A DNA stretch of 64,000 nt from an uncultured Flavobacteriaceae bacterium (GCA_943787295.1 CALSLW010000001.1:124001-188000); one strand, 5' to 3'; shown: positions 30,091-41,189, counted from the stretch's first letter. Program-made: numbers and translations. Notes: generated from the letters alone by a model not told the origin.

Positions 30091-31434
30091 ATGTTAGAAA
30101 GCAAGAAGATTCTCCCCAAAGGAAGTAAGAAATTGATTAATGCATGGGCTTTTTACGACTGGGCAAACTCGGTCTATTCTTTGGTGATTTCTTCAGCGAT
30201 ATTTCCTATCTATTATGCGGCCTTATTTTCAGAAAATAACATTATTGATTTCTTTGGGTATGAGATCAAAAATACAGCCATGATCAGCTTTGTTACTGGA
30301 GCTGCATTTTTAGTTGTCGCTTTCATTTCGCCCCTGCTTTCAGGGATTGCAGATTTTGTAGGGAACAAGAAAAAATTTATGCAGTTTTTTGTCTATTTGG
30401 GTTCCATCTCTTGTATAGGTTTATACTGGTTTGATCTGGATAATTTATACCTGGGATTACTGTTTTACTTTTTAGCGATGGTTGGAATTTGGGCCAGTTT
30501 AGTATTCTATAATTCTTATCTCCCCGACGTAGCTTTTCCAGAGCAGCAAGATCGCGCCAGTGCTCGTGGATTTTCCATGGGCTATATCGGCAGTGTCTTG
30601 TTATTGCTTTTTAACCTTTCTATGGTAATGATGCCAGACGTCTATGGGATTCAAGGTACTATAGAAGAAGCTGCCATGCAGGCCATGCGTTATTCTTTTG
30701 TTTCTGTAGGGATATGGTGGTTAGGCTTTAGCCAAGTCTCCTTCTACTTTTTACCAAAAGGTAACAAAAACGACGAAAAGGTCACCCGTCATATTTTCTG
30801 GAACGGCTTTAGAGAACTGCGCAACGTTTATGGTCAAATGGCCGGGAACTTGCCACTTAAACGTTATCTCACGGCTTTCTTTATCTTTTCTCTTGCTGTA
30901 CAAACGGTAATGCTGGTCGCGGCATACTTTGGCGAAGAAGAGATCGCTTGGGGGTCTGACAGTGAAAAGACCATGGGGCTGATTGTAAGCATTCTTTTGA
31001 TCCAAGTGATCGCCATCTTTGGGGCGATTCTCGCCGCGCGCTCTTCCCAACGTTTTGGCAATATTCCTACCCTAATCACGATTAATTTGATTTGGGTAAT
31101 CATTTGTACTTATGCGTACTTTATCGAAACTCCAGAGCAGTTTTATGCTGTCGCGGGTTTTGTAGGTTTAGTGATGGGAGGAATACAAGCGACGGCACGC
31201 GCCGCTTATTCCAAATATTTGCCTGAGACTGAAGACACCACTTCTTATTTTAGTTTTTATGACGTGGCCGAAAAGATTGGGATCATCATAGGGATGTTTC
31301 TCTTTGGTGCGATCGACCAAATCACGGGGAGTATGCGATACTCCATCATCTTCTTTACGCTTTTCTTTGTGCTAGGAGCCATCATGTTGACCCGCGTCAA
31401 TAAAAAACCTCCTATTCTGTCGCCAATCGAATAG
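30091..31434 (+). CDS. MFS transporter, UMF1/Atg22-like family
   Basis: NAWAFYDWANSVYSLVISSAIFPIYY; GGIQATARAAYSKYLPE. Confidence 0.88.
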   Translation: MLESKKILPKGSKKLINAWAFYDWANSVYSLVISSAIFPIYYAALFSENNIIDFFGYEIKNTAMISFVTGAAFLVVAFISPLLSGIADFVGNKKKFMQFFVYLGSISCIGLYWFDLDNLYLGLLFYFLAMVGIWASLVFYNSYLPDVAFPEQQDRASARGFSMGYIGSVLLLLFNLSMVMMPDVYGIQGTIEEAAMQAMRYSFVSVGIWWLGFSQVSFYFLPKGNKNDEKVTRHIFWNGFRELRNVYGQMAGNLPLKRYLTAFFIFSLAVQTVMLVAAYFGEEEIAWGSDSEKTMGLIVSILLIQVIAIFGAILAARSSQRFGNIPTLITINLIWVIICTYAYFIETPEQFYAVAGFVGLVMGGIQATARAAYSKYLPETEDTTSYFSFYDVAEKIGIIIGMFLFGAIDQITGSMRYSIIFFTLFFVLGAIMLTRVNKKPPILSPIE

Positions 31435-32143
31435 AGCCAGAACCAGCTACCTTTGTGTGGATTTTTCCAGAGGGTTCCTCAAAGTAGCGAATGCGACCAG
31501 AGCCAGCCACTTTTGCGTCCAGGTTTTCAGAACAGCTTAAGTAAATGCTGCCAGAACCCGCTAAGCTCGCCTCGGCATCTATTGCAGGCATCCCTTGTAA
31601 ACGAATGCTGCCTGAGCCAGAGAGTTTAGCCTTTACCTCTTCTGCTTTTCCTTTTAGATTTATTTTTCCGCTGCCAGATAGTTGAGCGTTTGTTTCTTTT
31701 GCTTCTACTGCTAAGACGATTTTACCACTCCCAGAAAGCGAGGCATTAAAATCTGTTGTCACGATGGTGTTTTCGCTGTGAATTTTCCCTGAACCTGAGA
31801 GTGAAGCTTCTTTTAAAGCCACCAGCGGAACTTTGATCTTAACGCTTTTTCGGTTCGAGGTTTTAAAGTAGCTGTTCTTTTTGGTACGAATGATTAAAAC
31901 GCCCTTTTTTACTTCTGTAACAATGTCTTCTATCAAGTTTTCATCGGTATAAATGCTAATTTGATTCTCCATGCTTGAAGTCAATTCTACATTAAATGAG
32001 CCTGCGACTTTTAAGGCGTCAAACTTTTCGATGCTTCGTTCTTTTGTAACGATTTTTCCATTGCCTTTACGTTTGTTTTGCGCACAGGCATTTAGGCTAA
32101 TAAAAAGGATGAATGCGCTAAGGGTGTAAGTTAAGTGTTTCAT
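31412..32143 (-). CDS. Head GIN domain / DUF2807 protein with repeated (A)SLSGSGKI motifs
   Basis: FDALKVAGSFNVELT; repeated LSGSGKI / LAGSGSIYL units. Confidence 0.85.
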   Translation of the reverse strand: MKHLTYTLSAFILFISLNACAQNKRKGNGKIVTKERSIEKFDALKVAGSFNVELTSSMENQISIYTDENLIEDIVTEVKKGVLIIRTKKNSYFKTSNRKSVKIKVPLVALKEASLSGSGKIHSENTIVTTDFNASLSGSGKIVLAVEAKETNAQLSGSGKINLKGKAEEVKAKLSGSGSIRLQGMPAIDAEASLAGSGSIYLSCSENLDAKVAGSGRIRYFEEPSGKIHTKVAGSGSIRLATE

Positions 32144-32149
32144 TTTAAG

Positions 32150-32719
32150 TTAGTTTTGGGTTAATTTAATACTGCCATAATCGGCACTTAAGTTCAGTTG
32201 ATTGATGCCGTTGCGGTGCTTACCTTGATAATACCGATCGGTTGATTCGATGATTTTCTTTCTGTAATCTAAAGGAAAATCTGTTTTAAAACCGGCGTAT
32301 TCTGTTTCTACGGTAAAGGCAAAGTCCCAGTCAGGATCTGCTCCTAATCTTATTCCAGTATAATCTGCCTGTACAGTAACTTCTTTTGTAGAGGTCGCTA
32401 TTTCTTCCACGCTAAGGCTGCCATAATCCATGTCCAAGTCAAGTTTTGAACTCAGTCTTCCTATTTTAATGGTGAGATAATCTGCTTCTCCGATCACCGT
32501 ATTTCCTTCGTCAAGACGCAAGCTGCCATAATCTGCCTCAAAGTCTAAAATGGCCACTAGGCCAAAGCTGCTTTTGCTGTAGTCAGCATCATATTCGATT
32601 ATATTGGCTTGATCAATTTTTAATCCAGAATAATCTGCTTCAATAACCGCTTCATTAACATATTCTATCTCAGAATTAGGCGCATAGGCAATTTCGATTT
32701 CATTACGTGTGACTTCTAC
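32150..32719 (-). pseudogene. Adhesin-like beta-solenoid protein missing its N-terminus
   Basis: Open frame extends past the tracked start as VEVTRNEIEIAYAPNSEIEYVNEAVIEADYSGLKIDQANIIEYDADYSKSSFGLVAILDFEADYGSLRL, then meets an in-frame TAA at 32720-32722 with no start or signal peptide. Confidence 0.7.
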
Positions 32720-32859
32720 TTAATAAGAGTCAAAAGAAAGAAAAAGTTACACTTTTGCTCAAAAAAATCCTTTGGCATAACTCTTGACTTTATTAAGCGA
32801 TAATCATTAAAACCTTTTGGTTTGTCTTTATTCTGACAAACTGACGTATATAAAGCCTT

Positions 32860-35313
32860 ATGTCAAAACCTATTTTTAGCTCCTTAGACAATCTGTCACT
32901 TCGAGACATTGAAGCCGAAGCAGATTTAATTCCCTTAATGACCACCGAGGATGAAGAAGCCCTTGAATTAGAAGAGCTGCCAGAATTAGTACCTATCCTT
33001 CCTTTAAAGAATACGGTCTTATTCCCAGGAGTTGTAATTCCCATCACCGTGGGGCGAGATAAATCCATTCAATTGATCAAAGACGCCAACAAGGGCGATA
33101 AGGTGATTGGGGTGGTGGCCCAAAAAGACCAGGAGGTCGAAGACCCTTCGGTTTTAGATATTTATCCTTTGGGAACCGTAGCGCAAATCTTACGTGTGCT
33201 TACCATGCCTGATGGAAACACCACCATCATTATTCAAGGGAAGAAACGCTTTGAGATTGAGCAAGTCATAAGCGAAGATCCATATATCAAAGCTAAAATT
33301 AAAAAGGTGAGTGAAGAGAAGTCTTTGCAAGATACCTCAGAGTTTAGCGCCATAGTAGAGTCGATAAAAGACTTGGCTTTAAAGATCATACAAGAGAGTC
33401 AGAATATCCCTTCTGAGGCTTCTTTTGCCATAAAAAACATTCAGAGTCACGCTTTCTTGATCAACTTTGTTTCTTCTAATATGGCTTTATCTGTGAAAGA
33501 AAAACAAGGGATTCTTTCTACTGCAAATATCAAAGAGCGCGCTTTGTTGTGCTTGCAGTATATGAATGTGGAGTACCAAAAGTTGGAACTTAAAAACGAC
33601 ATTCAGTCTCGTGTAAGAACCGACCTCGATCAGCAGCAACGAGAGTACTACTTGCATCAACAGATGAAAACCATCCAAGAAGAATTGGGCGGAGTGTCTT
33701 ATGAGGAAGAGGTTGAAGAGATGCGTATACGTGCCCAGGATAAACAATGGGACGAAAAAGTAGGCAAGCACTTTGACAAAGAATTGATGAAGCTGCAACG
33801 CATGAACTCACAAGTGGCTGAATATTCGGTGCAGCGCAATTATTTGGATTTATTCCTCGACCTGCCTTGGGGAGAATTTTCAGAAGATCAATTTGATTTA
33901 AAGCACGCCCAGAAGATACTTGAGCGCGACCACTATGGTTTAGAAGAAGTAAAAAAGCGTATTATTGAATACTTAGCAGTACTGAAGTTGCGCAACGATA
34001 TGAAGTCTCCTATCTTATGTCTCTATGGCCCTCCAGGAGTAGGAAAAACCTCTTTAGGAAAGTCGGTTGCAGAAGCTTTAGGGAGAGAGTATGTACGTAT
34101 CTCTTTAGGAGGAATGCGTGATGAAGCCGAGATTCGCGGACACCGTAAAACCTATATTGGCGCCCTTCCTGGACGTATTATCCAAAGTTTAAAAAAGGCA
34201 GGAACCTCTAACCCGGTTTTTGTTTTAGATGAGATTGATAAATTAACCACCAGCTCTCAAGGTGATCCCTCTTCTGCCTTACTAGAGGTGTTAGACCCAG
34301 AGCAGAATGGTTCGTTTTACGATAACTTTTTAGAGATGGGCTATGACCTGTCAAAAGTGATGTTCATTGCAACGGCGAATAATCTAGGCAGTATTCAGCC
34401 TGCTTTACGCGATCGTATGGAGATCATTAATGTAAGTGGATACACCATCGAAGAAAAAGCGATGATTGCCCAAAAGCATTTATTACCCAAACAATTAGAA
34501 GAACACGGTCTTGGCCCAAAAGACTTAAAGCTCAACAAGGCGATTTTAGAAGCCATGGTAGAAGGCTATACCCGCGAGTCTGGCGTAAGAGGCCTAGAAA
34601 AGCAAGTGGCAAAAGCAGTGCGTTATGTCGCCAAGTCTATCGCCATGGAAGAAGACTATCTCAAGCAACCTAAACTCACTGATCTTAAAACCTTATTAGG
34701 TCCTAAAAAAGTCACTCGGGACTTATATGAAAACAATGAGACTGCCGGAGTGGTGATTGGTTTAGCTTGGACCGCTGTAGGTGGGGACATCCTCTTTATC
34801 GAATCTGCCTTGTCAAAAGGGAAAGGGCAGTTGTCCATTACCGGGAACCTAGGAAAGATCATGAAAGAATCTTCCACCATTGCCATGGAATATATCAAGG
34901 CGAATGCAGTCTTATTAGGCTTAAGCGATTTTCCCTTTGACAAATACAATATTCACATACACGTGCCAGAAGGCGCAACGCCAAAAGATGGGCCAAGTGC
35001 TGGAATCACCATGTTAACTTCTTTGGTTTCCTTATTCACCCAAAAGCGTGTTAAAAAACACCTTTCTATGACGGGGGAAATTACGCTACGCGGAAAAGTA
35101 TTGCCAGTAGGAGGGATCAAAGAAAAGATTCTTGCGGCAAAGCGTTCTAAGATCAAAGAAATCATCTTGTGTGAAAGCAACCGCAAAGACATCGAAGAAA
35201 TCAAAGAAGATTACTTAAAAGGCCTTACTTTTCACTTTGTAAAAGAAATGCATGAAGTCCTTGATTTGGCCATTACAGATCAAAAGGTAAAGCACGCTAA
35301 AGTATTGTCGTAG
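32860..35313 (+). CDS. lon: ATP-dependent endopeptidase Lon
   Basis: [64 protein letters not shown] catalytic Ser. Confidence 0.97.
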   Translation: MSKPIFSSLDNLSLRDIEAEADLIPLMTTEDEEALELEELPELVPILPLKNTVLFPGVVIPITVGRDKSIQLIKDANKGDKVIGVVAQKDQEVEDPSVLDIYPLGTVAQILRVLTMPDGNTTIIIQGKKRFEIEQVISEDPYIKAKIKKVSEEKSLQDTSEFSAIVESIKDLALKIIQESQNIPSEASFAIKNIQSHAFLINFVSSNMALSVKEKQGILSTANIKERALLCLQYMNVEYQKLELKNDIQSRVRTDLDQQQREYYLHQQMKTIQEELGGVSYEEEVEEMRIRAQDKQWDEKVGKHFDKELMKLQRMNSQVAEYSVQRNYLDLFLDLPWGEFSEDQFDLKHAQKILERDHYGLEEVKKRIIEYLAVLKLRNDMKSPILCLYGPPGVGKTSLGKSVAEALGREYVRISLGGMRDEAEIRGHRKTYIGALPGRIIQSLKKAGTSNPVFVLDEIDKLTTSSQGDPSSALLEVLDPEQNGSFYDNFLEMGYDLSKVMFIATANNLGSIQPALRDRMEIINVSGYTIEEKAMIAQKHLLPKQLEEHGLGPKDLKLNKAILEAMVEGYTRESGVRGLEKQVAKAVRYVAKSIAMEEDYLKQPKLTDLKTLLGPKKVTRDLYENNETAGVVIGLAWTAVGGDILFIESALSKGKGQLSITGNLGKIMKESSTIAMEYIKANAVLLGLSDFPFDKYNIHIHVPEGATPKDGPSAGITMLTSLVSLFTQKRVKKHLSMTGEITLRGKVLPVGGIKEKILAAKRSKIKEIILCESNRKDIEEIKEDYLKGLTFHFVKEMHEVLDLAITDQKVKHAKVLS

Positions 35314-36030
35314 ATGTGTACCGTAACTTTTGTTCCTACTATAGAGGGTTTTGTCTTTACTTCTAACCGAGATGAAGACCCTAAGCGTTCCGCCCACAAT
35401 ATAGTGGAAGATCAACGGGGGGATATCAGTGTTTATTTTCCACGTGATGAAGGTGCCAGTGGGACTTGGTTTGCTTATTCTAATGCCGATCAATTTGCTT
35501 GTGTACTCAACGGCGCTTTTGAACCGCATCAAAGAAAAGAATTTTACACCATGAGTAGGGGTATTATGGCCTTAGCCTATTTTGACTATGCCACAATTGA
35601 TGAATTTATAAACGAGTTCAACTTTGAAGGGATGGAACCTTTTACGCTAATCCTTTTTAATAAAGGTGACTTTAAAGAGTTGAAATGGGATGAGGTTGAA
35701 TTACATGTGCGCACGCTCTCTATTCAAGACATTCATTTATGGTCTTCTGCAACGCTCTATAATCACGACTGGTGGATCGATCGTTCAGTGAATTTTAAAG
35801 AGTTTGTCGCGCGCCAGCAACCGGATCAAGTAGGGATTATGCATTATCATAAAACGGTCTTGCCTTTTGTGTCAGAGGCGCTTCAAACGCTATTGGGGAG
35901 TCCAGCCCCTTTGACCAATCTCCCCGTGAAAACGATAAGTGTATCTTCTTTGGAGAAAACCGCTCAAGGCTATAAATTTCATTTCCATCGCACAGATGAT
36001 AAGGTCAAATTATATAAATCCACCTATTAA
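35314..36030 (+). CDS. NRDE-family (TANGO2-like) protein
   Basis: MCTVTFVPTIEGFVFTSNRDEDPKR. Confidence 0.88.
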   Translation: MCTVTFVPTIEGFVFTSNRDEDPKRSAHNIVEDQRGDISVYFPRDEGASGTWFAYSNADQFACVLNGAFEPHQRKEFYTMSRGIMALAYFDYATIDEFINEFNFEGMEPFTLILFNKGDFKELKWDEVELHVRTLSIQDIHLWSSATLYNHDWWIDRSVNFKEFVARQQPDQVGIMHYHKTVLPFVSEALQTLLGSPAPLTNLPVKTISVSSLEKTAQGYKFHFHRTDDKVKLYKSTY

Positions 36031-36045
36031 GTTTATTTTTACCTC

Positions 36046-36717
36046 ATGGATACAACTGTAATTGCCATTGACGGTTTTGCCTCTACAGGGAAAAGTACTT
36101 TATCTAAACGCCTTGCTGCTCATATAGGATTTACCTATGTTGATACGGGCTATATGTTTAGGGTGATTGCTTTACTAGTACTTGAAAACAAATGGCTCAA
36201 TAAAGAAGAGATTACTCTTGCACCTTTAACTGCTGCATTACCAGAACTACAATTTAGTTGGCTATCCCAGAAGGAAGGACAAAAGTTGATGGCCGTAAAT
36301 GGTAAGGTGTATGGGGAAGAGCTTCGAACAGCTGAAGTCTCAAACCTTGTTAGTAAGGTGGCCGCCATTCCAGCAGTGAGGACCCATTTATTGCAACAAC
36401 AACGTGACTTATCAAAATCTGCTTCTGTGGTGATGGATGGCCGCGATATTGGGACGGTTGTTTTTCCTGATGCTCAATATAAATTCTTCCTAAATGCTAC
36501 TCCTTCAATAAGGGCACAACGTCGTTTTGAAGAAATGCAAGACAAAGGTATCCCAGGAACTTATGAAGAAGTTCTTGCTAATGTTATCCAAAGAGATCAA
36601 ATGGATAGCAGCCGTGCTGTTGCTCCTTTAAAAAAGGCAGAGGATGCGATAGAGATTGATACTTCTTCTCTGAATGTTGATGAAGTCTTTGCCTTACTCT
36701 GTGATTACCTCGCGTAG
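36046..36717 (+). CDS. cmk: Cytidylate kinase
   Basis: IAIDGFASTGKSTLSKRLA; VMDGRDIGTVVFPDA. Confidence 0.88.
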   Translation: MDTTVIAIDGFASTGKSTLSKRLAAHIGFTYVDTGYMFRVIALLVLENKWLNKEEITLAPLTAALPELQFSWLSQKEGQKLMAVNGKVYGEELRTAEVSNLVSKVAAIPAVRTHLLQQQRDLSKSASVVMDGRDIGTVVFPDAQYKFFLNATPSIRAQRRFEEMQDKGIPGTYEEVLANVIQRDQMDSSRAVAPLKKAEDAIEIDTSSLNVDEVFALLCDYLA

Positions 36718-37208
36718 GGAAATTAGTTCTGTTAAAAACCGTTCTAATTCCTCAGGTTGCTGAGTGCCCACCAAAAACTTTTTCTTGTTTTTAAGCTGCA
36801 CGTAAAGCCCCTTGCCACCGATTACATTGTAGACAGTGCCGTACTGGGTCCAAAGGCGCACGCCCCACCCACCCACAAAATCATAAGGGATCACTTGACA
36901 ATGGGCCACCCCCCCCCCCACGCCACGCTTCGTTTAGCATAAGGATAGAAATGAACATGAATGCCTGTTGCGTCAATCCGTGTAATGAGTTGGTTGATCC
37001 AGAAAAAGAAAACAAAGCCAATCCCAAAGAGGGTAAAAATAATCAGTCCATTATTGGATAGAGGTTTATTCCCCATGGGAGTCCCTAACCACAATTGTTG
37101 ATAGCAGCCATAGAGAGCGATGCCTAAAGGAAGCAGAATAAAAATCCATATCCACCACTGAGTAAATCGTTGTTTCTCTTCAAAGGAAATTTCGATCTTA
37201 ATACTCAT
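36694..37208 (-). pseudogene. Membrane protein gene split by a G11 tract (36909-36919); possible phase-variable gene
   Basis: N-part 36891-37208 (two TM, ends KRSVAWGGGWPIVK*) and C-part 36694-36921 (AHCQVIPYDFVGGWGVRLWTQYGTVYNVIGGKGLYVQLKNKKKFLVGTQQPEELERFL) join if the tract is 9 or 12 G. Confidence 0.75.
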
Positions 37209-39045
37209 CTTTTACATTTAATTTCATCCAACTAATACAATCCTCAAATATATCGAATATTTGTTCTTCGGGGATTAGATCTGGGATTATATCAATACGT
37301 TCCATCATGTATCGAGGCTGTTGATCCATGCCCACCAGTAAAACAGTTTTATCTTTTTGAACCAAATCAATGATGATTGATTCTAGGGCATACAGACCAG
37401 ATTGATCGACATAGGGAACTTTATCTAAGCGAATCACTAGGGTAGAAGCCGTTGCTGGAATTTGCTTTGCCGTTTCGGTAAACTTTGCGGTGGAACCAAA
37501 GAAGAGCGGACCCTCTAGGTGTTTGATAAACACTTCCTCTTTTAAGCGCTTTGGAAAACTTTTTTCATCTTTCTATGAAGCTTCTTTTTGTAGGGACTTC
37601 ACATTAAAACTTGCTGCGGTCAAATCGCCTATCTTTTTCATAAACATTAGTGAAGCGATCACTAGACCAATTCCTACAGCATAAACCAAGTTCCAAATAG
37701 ATGAAAGGACTAATACCACAATGAGAATGATTACCTCTGTACGTGGCATAAAAGGAATGGCACGCAGGCCTTTATAATCCATTACGCCAATGCCTACAGT
37801 AATTAAGATTCCTGCTAATACTGCTGCCGGAATTTGTGAGGCGATAGGGCCTATAGCCAAAAGGATAAAGAGTAATAGTAAACCGGCAATCATCCCAGAG
37901 AGACGGGTTTTCCCGCCAGAGTTGATATTGACCACTGTTCGAATGGTTGCTCCAGCTCCCGGGATTCCCCCAAAGAGCGCCCCAAAACTATTCCCGATCC
38001 CTTGACCCACCAGTTCTTTGTTTGGTTCGTGTACCGTTTTAGTCATATTATCTGCTACAACAGAGGTGAGCAAAGAATCAATCGCTCCTAATAATGCCAG
38101 GGTGATGGCAGTAAAAATATATTGCGTTACAGTATCAATCCCAAAGCTCGCAAATAAACCCCATTGCGGTATGGGTAAGCCAGAGGGGATGGCGGCAATG
38201 GGTCGGTAATCCACTCCCAGGACATATGCTCCTAAAGAAACAACAAAAAGAGCGACTAAGGTGCTGGGGACTTTTTTGGTAATTCGTTTAAAACCATAAA
38301 TAATGAAAATGGTTAAAAGCGCGAGGATTAATTCGGTATAAAGAATGTTGTTAAAAATCCGCGGAAAAACCTTGAATGTCCCAACAACCCCAGAAGCTTC
38401 TTTCCCTGCAAGGGTTTTGGCTTCGGTCATGATGTGTTCTTCGGTGATTTTTTCGGCTCGATCAATGGTGGTGGTAAAATCTTCTAAGACTAAGATCCCT
38501 TCGTCCACTTCTTCTTTTAAAAGGTTTTCTAGAATAACTTCTTCCGCTTGCGGTTTAAATTGTTGCACATAGCTGCTGTCTTCTTTGGCATAATAGCCTA
38601 CCGAAGGAGCAATTTGGGTCACTAAAATAATCACACCGATAGCGGTCATAAAGCCAGAGACTACAGGATAGGGGATGTATCGAATGTATTTCCCCAGTCC
38701 GATAAAGCCCAAAATAATTTGAATTAGTCCTGCCAATAAAAACACGGCTAAAATAGTGGGTAAAGCCTTAGAGACATCGCCGTCAAAATTCGCTAACATT
38801 TCTGCGATAAAAACCATGCTTACAGCTGTCATGGGGGCTGTGGGTCCAGAGATTTGGGTAGGCGTTCCGCCAAAGAGAGCTGCGAAAAAACTAACGAAAA
38901 TAGCGCCATAAAGACCCGCACTAGGGCCCAGTCCTGAACTTACACCAAAAGCTAAGGCTAGGGGTAAAGCAACAATTCCGGCCGTTAGGCCACCAAATAA
39001 ATCGCCACGAAAGTGGCGGAAGTCAAAACGAAAAAGAGATTTCAT
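37198..39045 (-). pseudogene. SulP-family anion transporter plus C-terminal STAS domain, interrupted by an in-frame TAG at 37573-37575
   Basis: SulP 37573-39045 ends ...LQKEAS*; same frame continues KDEKSFPKRLKEEVFIKHLEGPLFFGST...MDQQPRYMMERIDIIPDLIPEEQIF (STAS) to 37198. Confidence 0.85.
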
Positions 39046-39139
39046 GGGAGAAGTAGGTTTTAAATAAGGTTAGATTTAGGATATTCTAATATAATAATTA
39101 TTCTAAAAGTCGTCAAGCCTAAATAAGCTCAAAATATGC

Positions 39140-39169
39140 TTGTCAATCCATTAAAAACCAGTATATTTG
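39140..39169 (+). promoter_or_regulatory. Bacteroidetes-type promoter (TTG-N19-TATATTTG) for rpsA
   Basis: TTG at 39140 and TATATTTG at 39162-39169, matching TAnnTTTG. Confidence 0.7.
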
Positions 39170-39214
39170 CGCACTCTTACGTTGAATTAAGGCAAGAGGA
39201 AAAAGAAACAAAAC

Positions 39215-39234
39215 AAAACAACTTCTGTTGTTTT
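39215..39234 (+). promoter_or_regulatory. Hairpin in the rpsA 5' leader
   Basis: AAAACAAC-TTCT-GTTGTTTT, perfect 8-bp stem between promoter and ATG. Confidence 0.55.
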
Positions 39235-39283
39235 TCGTGTAAAGCCTTATAAAACAGCAGAATACAAAAACATTTTTTTAGCC

Positions 39284-41140
39284 ATGGCTGAAGAAACTAC
39301 ACCACAAGCTGCACCAGAGCAAGACGCTCCTCAAGCAGCTGAAACTCCACAAACAGAAGAAACCACACAAGAAGCAGCTGCAGCAACGCCAACGGCGAAC
39401 AATGCAAAAGACTTTTTGAAAGACTTCAACTGGCACCATTACGAAGAAGGAATTGACGTAATCGAAGACAAGCAATTAGCTGAATTCGAAGCTTTAGTTC
39501 GTGAAAACTTTGTTGATACAGCAGATGATGATGTAATCGAAGGAGAGGTTGTTTATATGACCGATCGTGAAGCGATTATTGACATCAACGCAAAATCAGA
39601 AGGGGTAATCTCTTTAAATGAGTTCCGTTACAATCCTAACTTAAAAGTAGGAGATAAAGTTGAGGTTATCGTTGATACCCGTGAAGATCGCACAGGTCAA
39701 TTGGTTTTATCACACCGTAAAGCACGTGTGATCAAAGCATGGGATCGCGTCAATAATGCACATGATAGCGGCGAAATCGTCAACGGTTTTGTTAAATGTC
39801 GTACAAAAGGGGGAATGATCGTTGATGTATTCGGGATCGAAGCCTTCTTACCAGGTTCACAAATTGATGTGAAGCCTATCCGCGACTACGATCAGTATGT
39901 AAACAAAACAATGGAATTCAAAGTTGTAAAAATCAACCACGAATTTAAAAACGTTGTTGTTTCGCACAAAGCATTGATCGAAGCAGATATCGAAGAACAG
40001 AAAAAAGAAATCATCGGGCAGCTTGAAAAAGGTCAAGTACTTGAAGGTACCGTTAAAAACATCACTTCTTACGGGGTATTTATCGACCTTGGCGGCGTAG
40101 ATGGATTAATTCACATTACAGATCTTTCTTGGAGTCGTATCAACCATCCAAGCGAAATCTTAGAATTAGACCAGAAATTGAACGTTGTAATTCTTGACTT
40201 TGATGATAACAAATCTCGTATCCAACTTGGATTGAAGCAATTAAGCGATCACCCATGGGAGAAGTTAGGAGATACCATCAAAGAAGGAGAGAAAGTAAAA
40301 GGTAAAGTAGTGGTTATTGCTGACTACGGTGCGTTTGTTGAAATCGAAGATGGTGTGGAAGGATTAATCCACGTATCAGAGATGTCATGGTCTACTCACT
40401 TACGTTCTGCGCAAGACTTTGTTACTGTAGGCGACGAGGTAGAAGCACAAATCTTAACGATCGACCGCGAAAGCCGCAAAATGTCTCTAGGGATCAAGCA
40501 ATTATCGCAAGACCCATGGACAGACATCACAACGAAATATCCTATAGGCTCTAAACACCAAGGGATCGTTCGTAACTTCACTAACTTCGGTGTGTTTATC
40601 GAGTTAGAAGAAGGTATCGACGGTTTAGTGTATATCTCTGACCTTTCTTGGACGAAGAAAGTGAAGCACCCATCTGAAGAATTAACCGTTGGAGAAACCA
40701 TCGACGTTGTTGTACTTGAGTTAGATGTTGAAGGACGCAAACTAAGCTTAGGTCACAAGCAGACGCAAGATAATCCATGGGATAAATACGCGACTGACTT
40801 TGCTGAAGGTACAGTACACAATGCAGAGTTAACTGAAATGGTTGACAAAGGAGCTACCATTACTTTCAACGAGCATATCACTGCCTTTGTTCCTTCTCGT
40901 CACTTAGAGAAAGAAGACGGTTCTAAAATCGGTTTAAAAGAAGCAGCAGATTTCAAAATCATCGAGTTTAACAAAGACTTCAAAAGAGTCGTTGCTTCTC
41001 ACACTGCAATCTTTAGAGAGGAAGAGCGTAAGAACATTCGCAAAGCCACGAAGAAGATGCAAGCAGATAATGCAGAAAAAACAACCTTAGGGGATTTAGA
41101 TGCATTAATGAACTTGAAACAACAAATGGATAAGGAGTAA
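39284..41140 (+). CDS. rpsA: 30S ribosomal protein S1
   Basis: Tandem S1 domains (GTVKNITSYGVFIDLGGVDGLIHITDLSW, GKVVVIADYGAFVEIEDGVEGLIHVSEMSW). Confidence 0.96.
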   Translation: MAEETTPQAAPEQDAPQAAETPQTEETTQEAAAATPTANNAKDFLKDFNWHHYEEGIDVIEDKQLAEFEALVRENFVDTADDDVIEGEVVYMTDREAIIDINAKSEGVISLNEFRYNPNLKVGDKVEVIVDTREDRTGQLVLSHRKARVIKAWDRVNNAHDSGEIVNGFVKCRTKGGMIVDVFGIEAFLPGSQIDVKPIRDYDQYVNKTMEFKVVKINHEFKNVVVSHKALIEADIEEQKKEIIGQLEKGQVLEGTVKNITSYGVFIDLGGVDGLIHITDLSWSRINHPSEILELDQKLNVVILDFDDNKSRIQLGLKQLSDHPWEKLGDTIKEGEKVKGKVVVIADYGAFVEIEDGVEGLIHVSEMSWSTHLRSAQDFVTVGDEVEAQILTIDRESRKMSLGIKQLSQDPWTDITTKYPIGSKHQGIVRNFTNFGVFIELEEGIDGLVYISDLSWTKKVKHPSEELTVGETIDVVVLELDVEGRKLSLGHKQTQDNPWDKYATDFAEGTVHNAELTEMVDKGATITFNEHITAFVPSRHLEKEDGSKIGLKEAADFKIIEFNKDFKRVVASHTAIFREEERKNIRKATKKMQADNAEKTTLGDLDALMNLKQQMDKE

Positions 41141-41162
41141 GCTTCTATCTATTTTAAACACA

Positions 41163-41189
41163 ACCCGCTGCTTGCAGCGGGTTTTTTTT
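41163..41189 (+). terminator. Rho-independent terminator after rpsA
   Basis: AACCCGCTGCTTGCAGCGGGTTTTTTTTT. Confidence 0.88.

Noticed and set aside
31412-32143. Repeated LSGSGKI/AGSGSI motifs as a DNA tandem repeat or CRISPR-like array
   Set aside because: Periodicity is at protein level in a DUF2807-type solenoid; DNA units are diverged and have no spacers.
33487-33811. Two overlapping minus-strand ORFs inside lon
   Set aside because: Antisense shadow ORFs fully inside a strongly conserved Lon coding region; no recognisable protein motifs.
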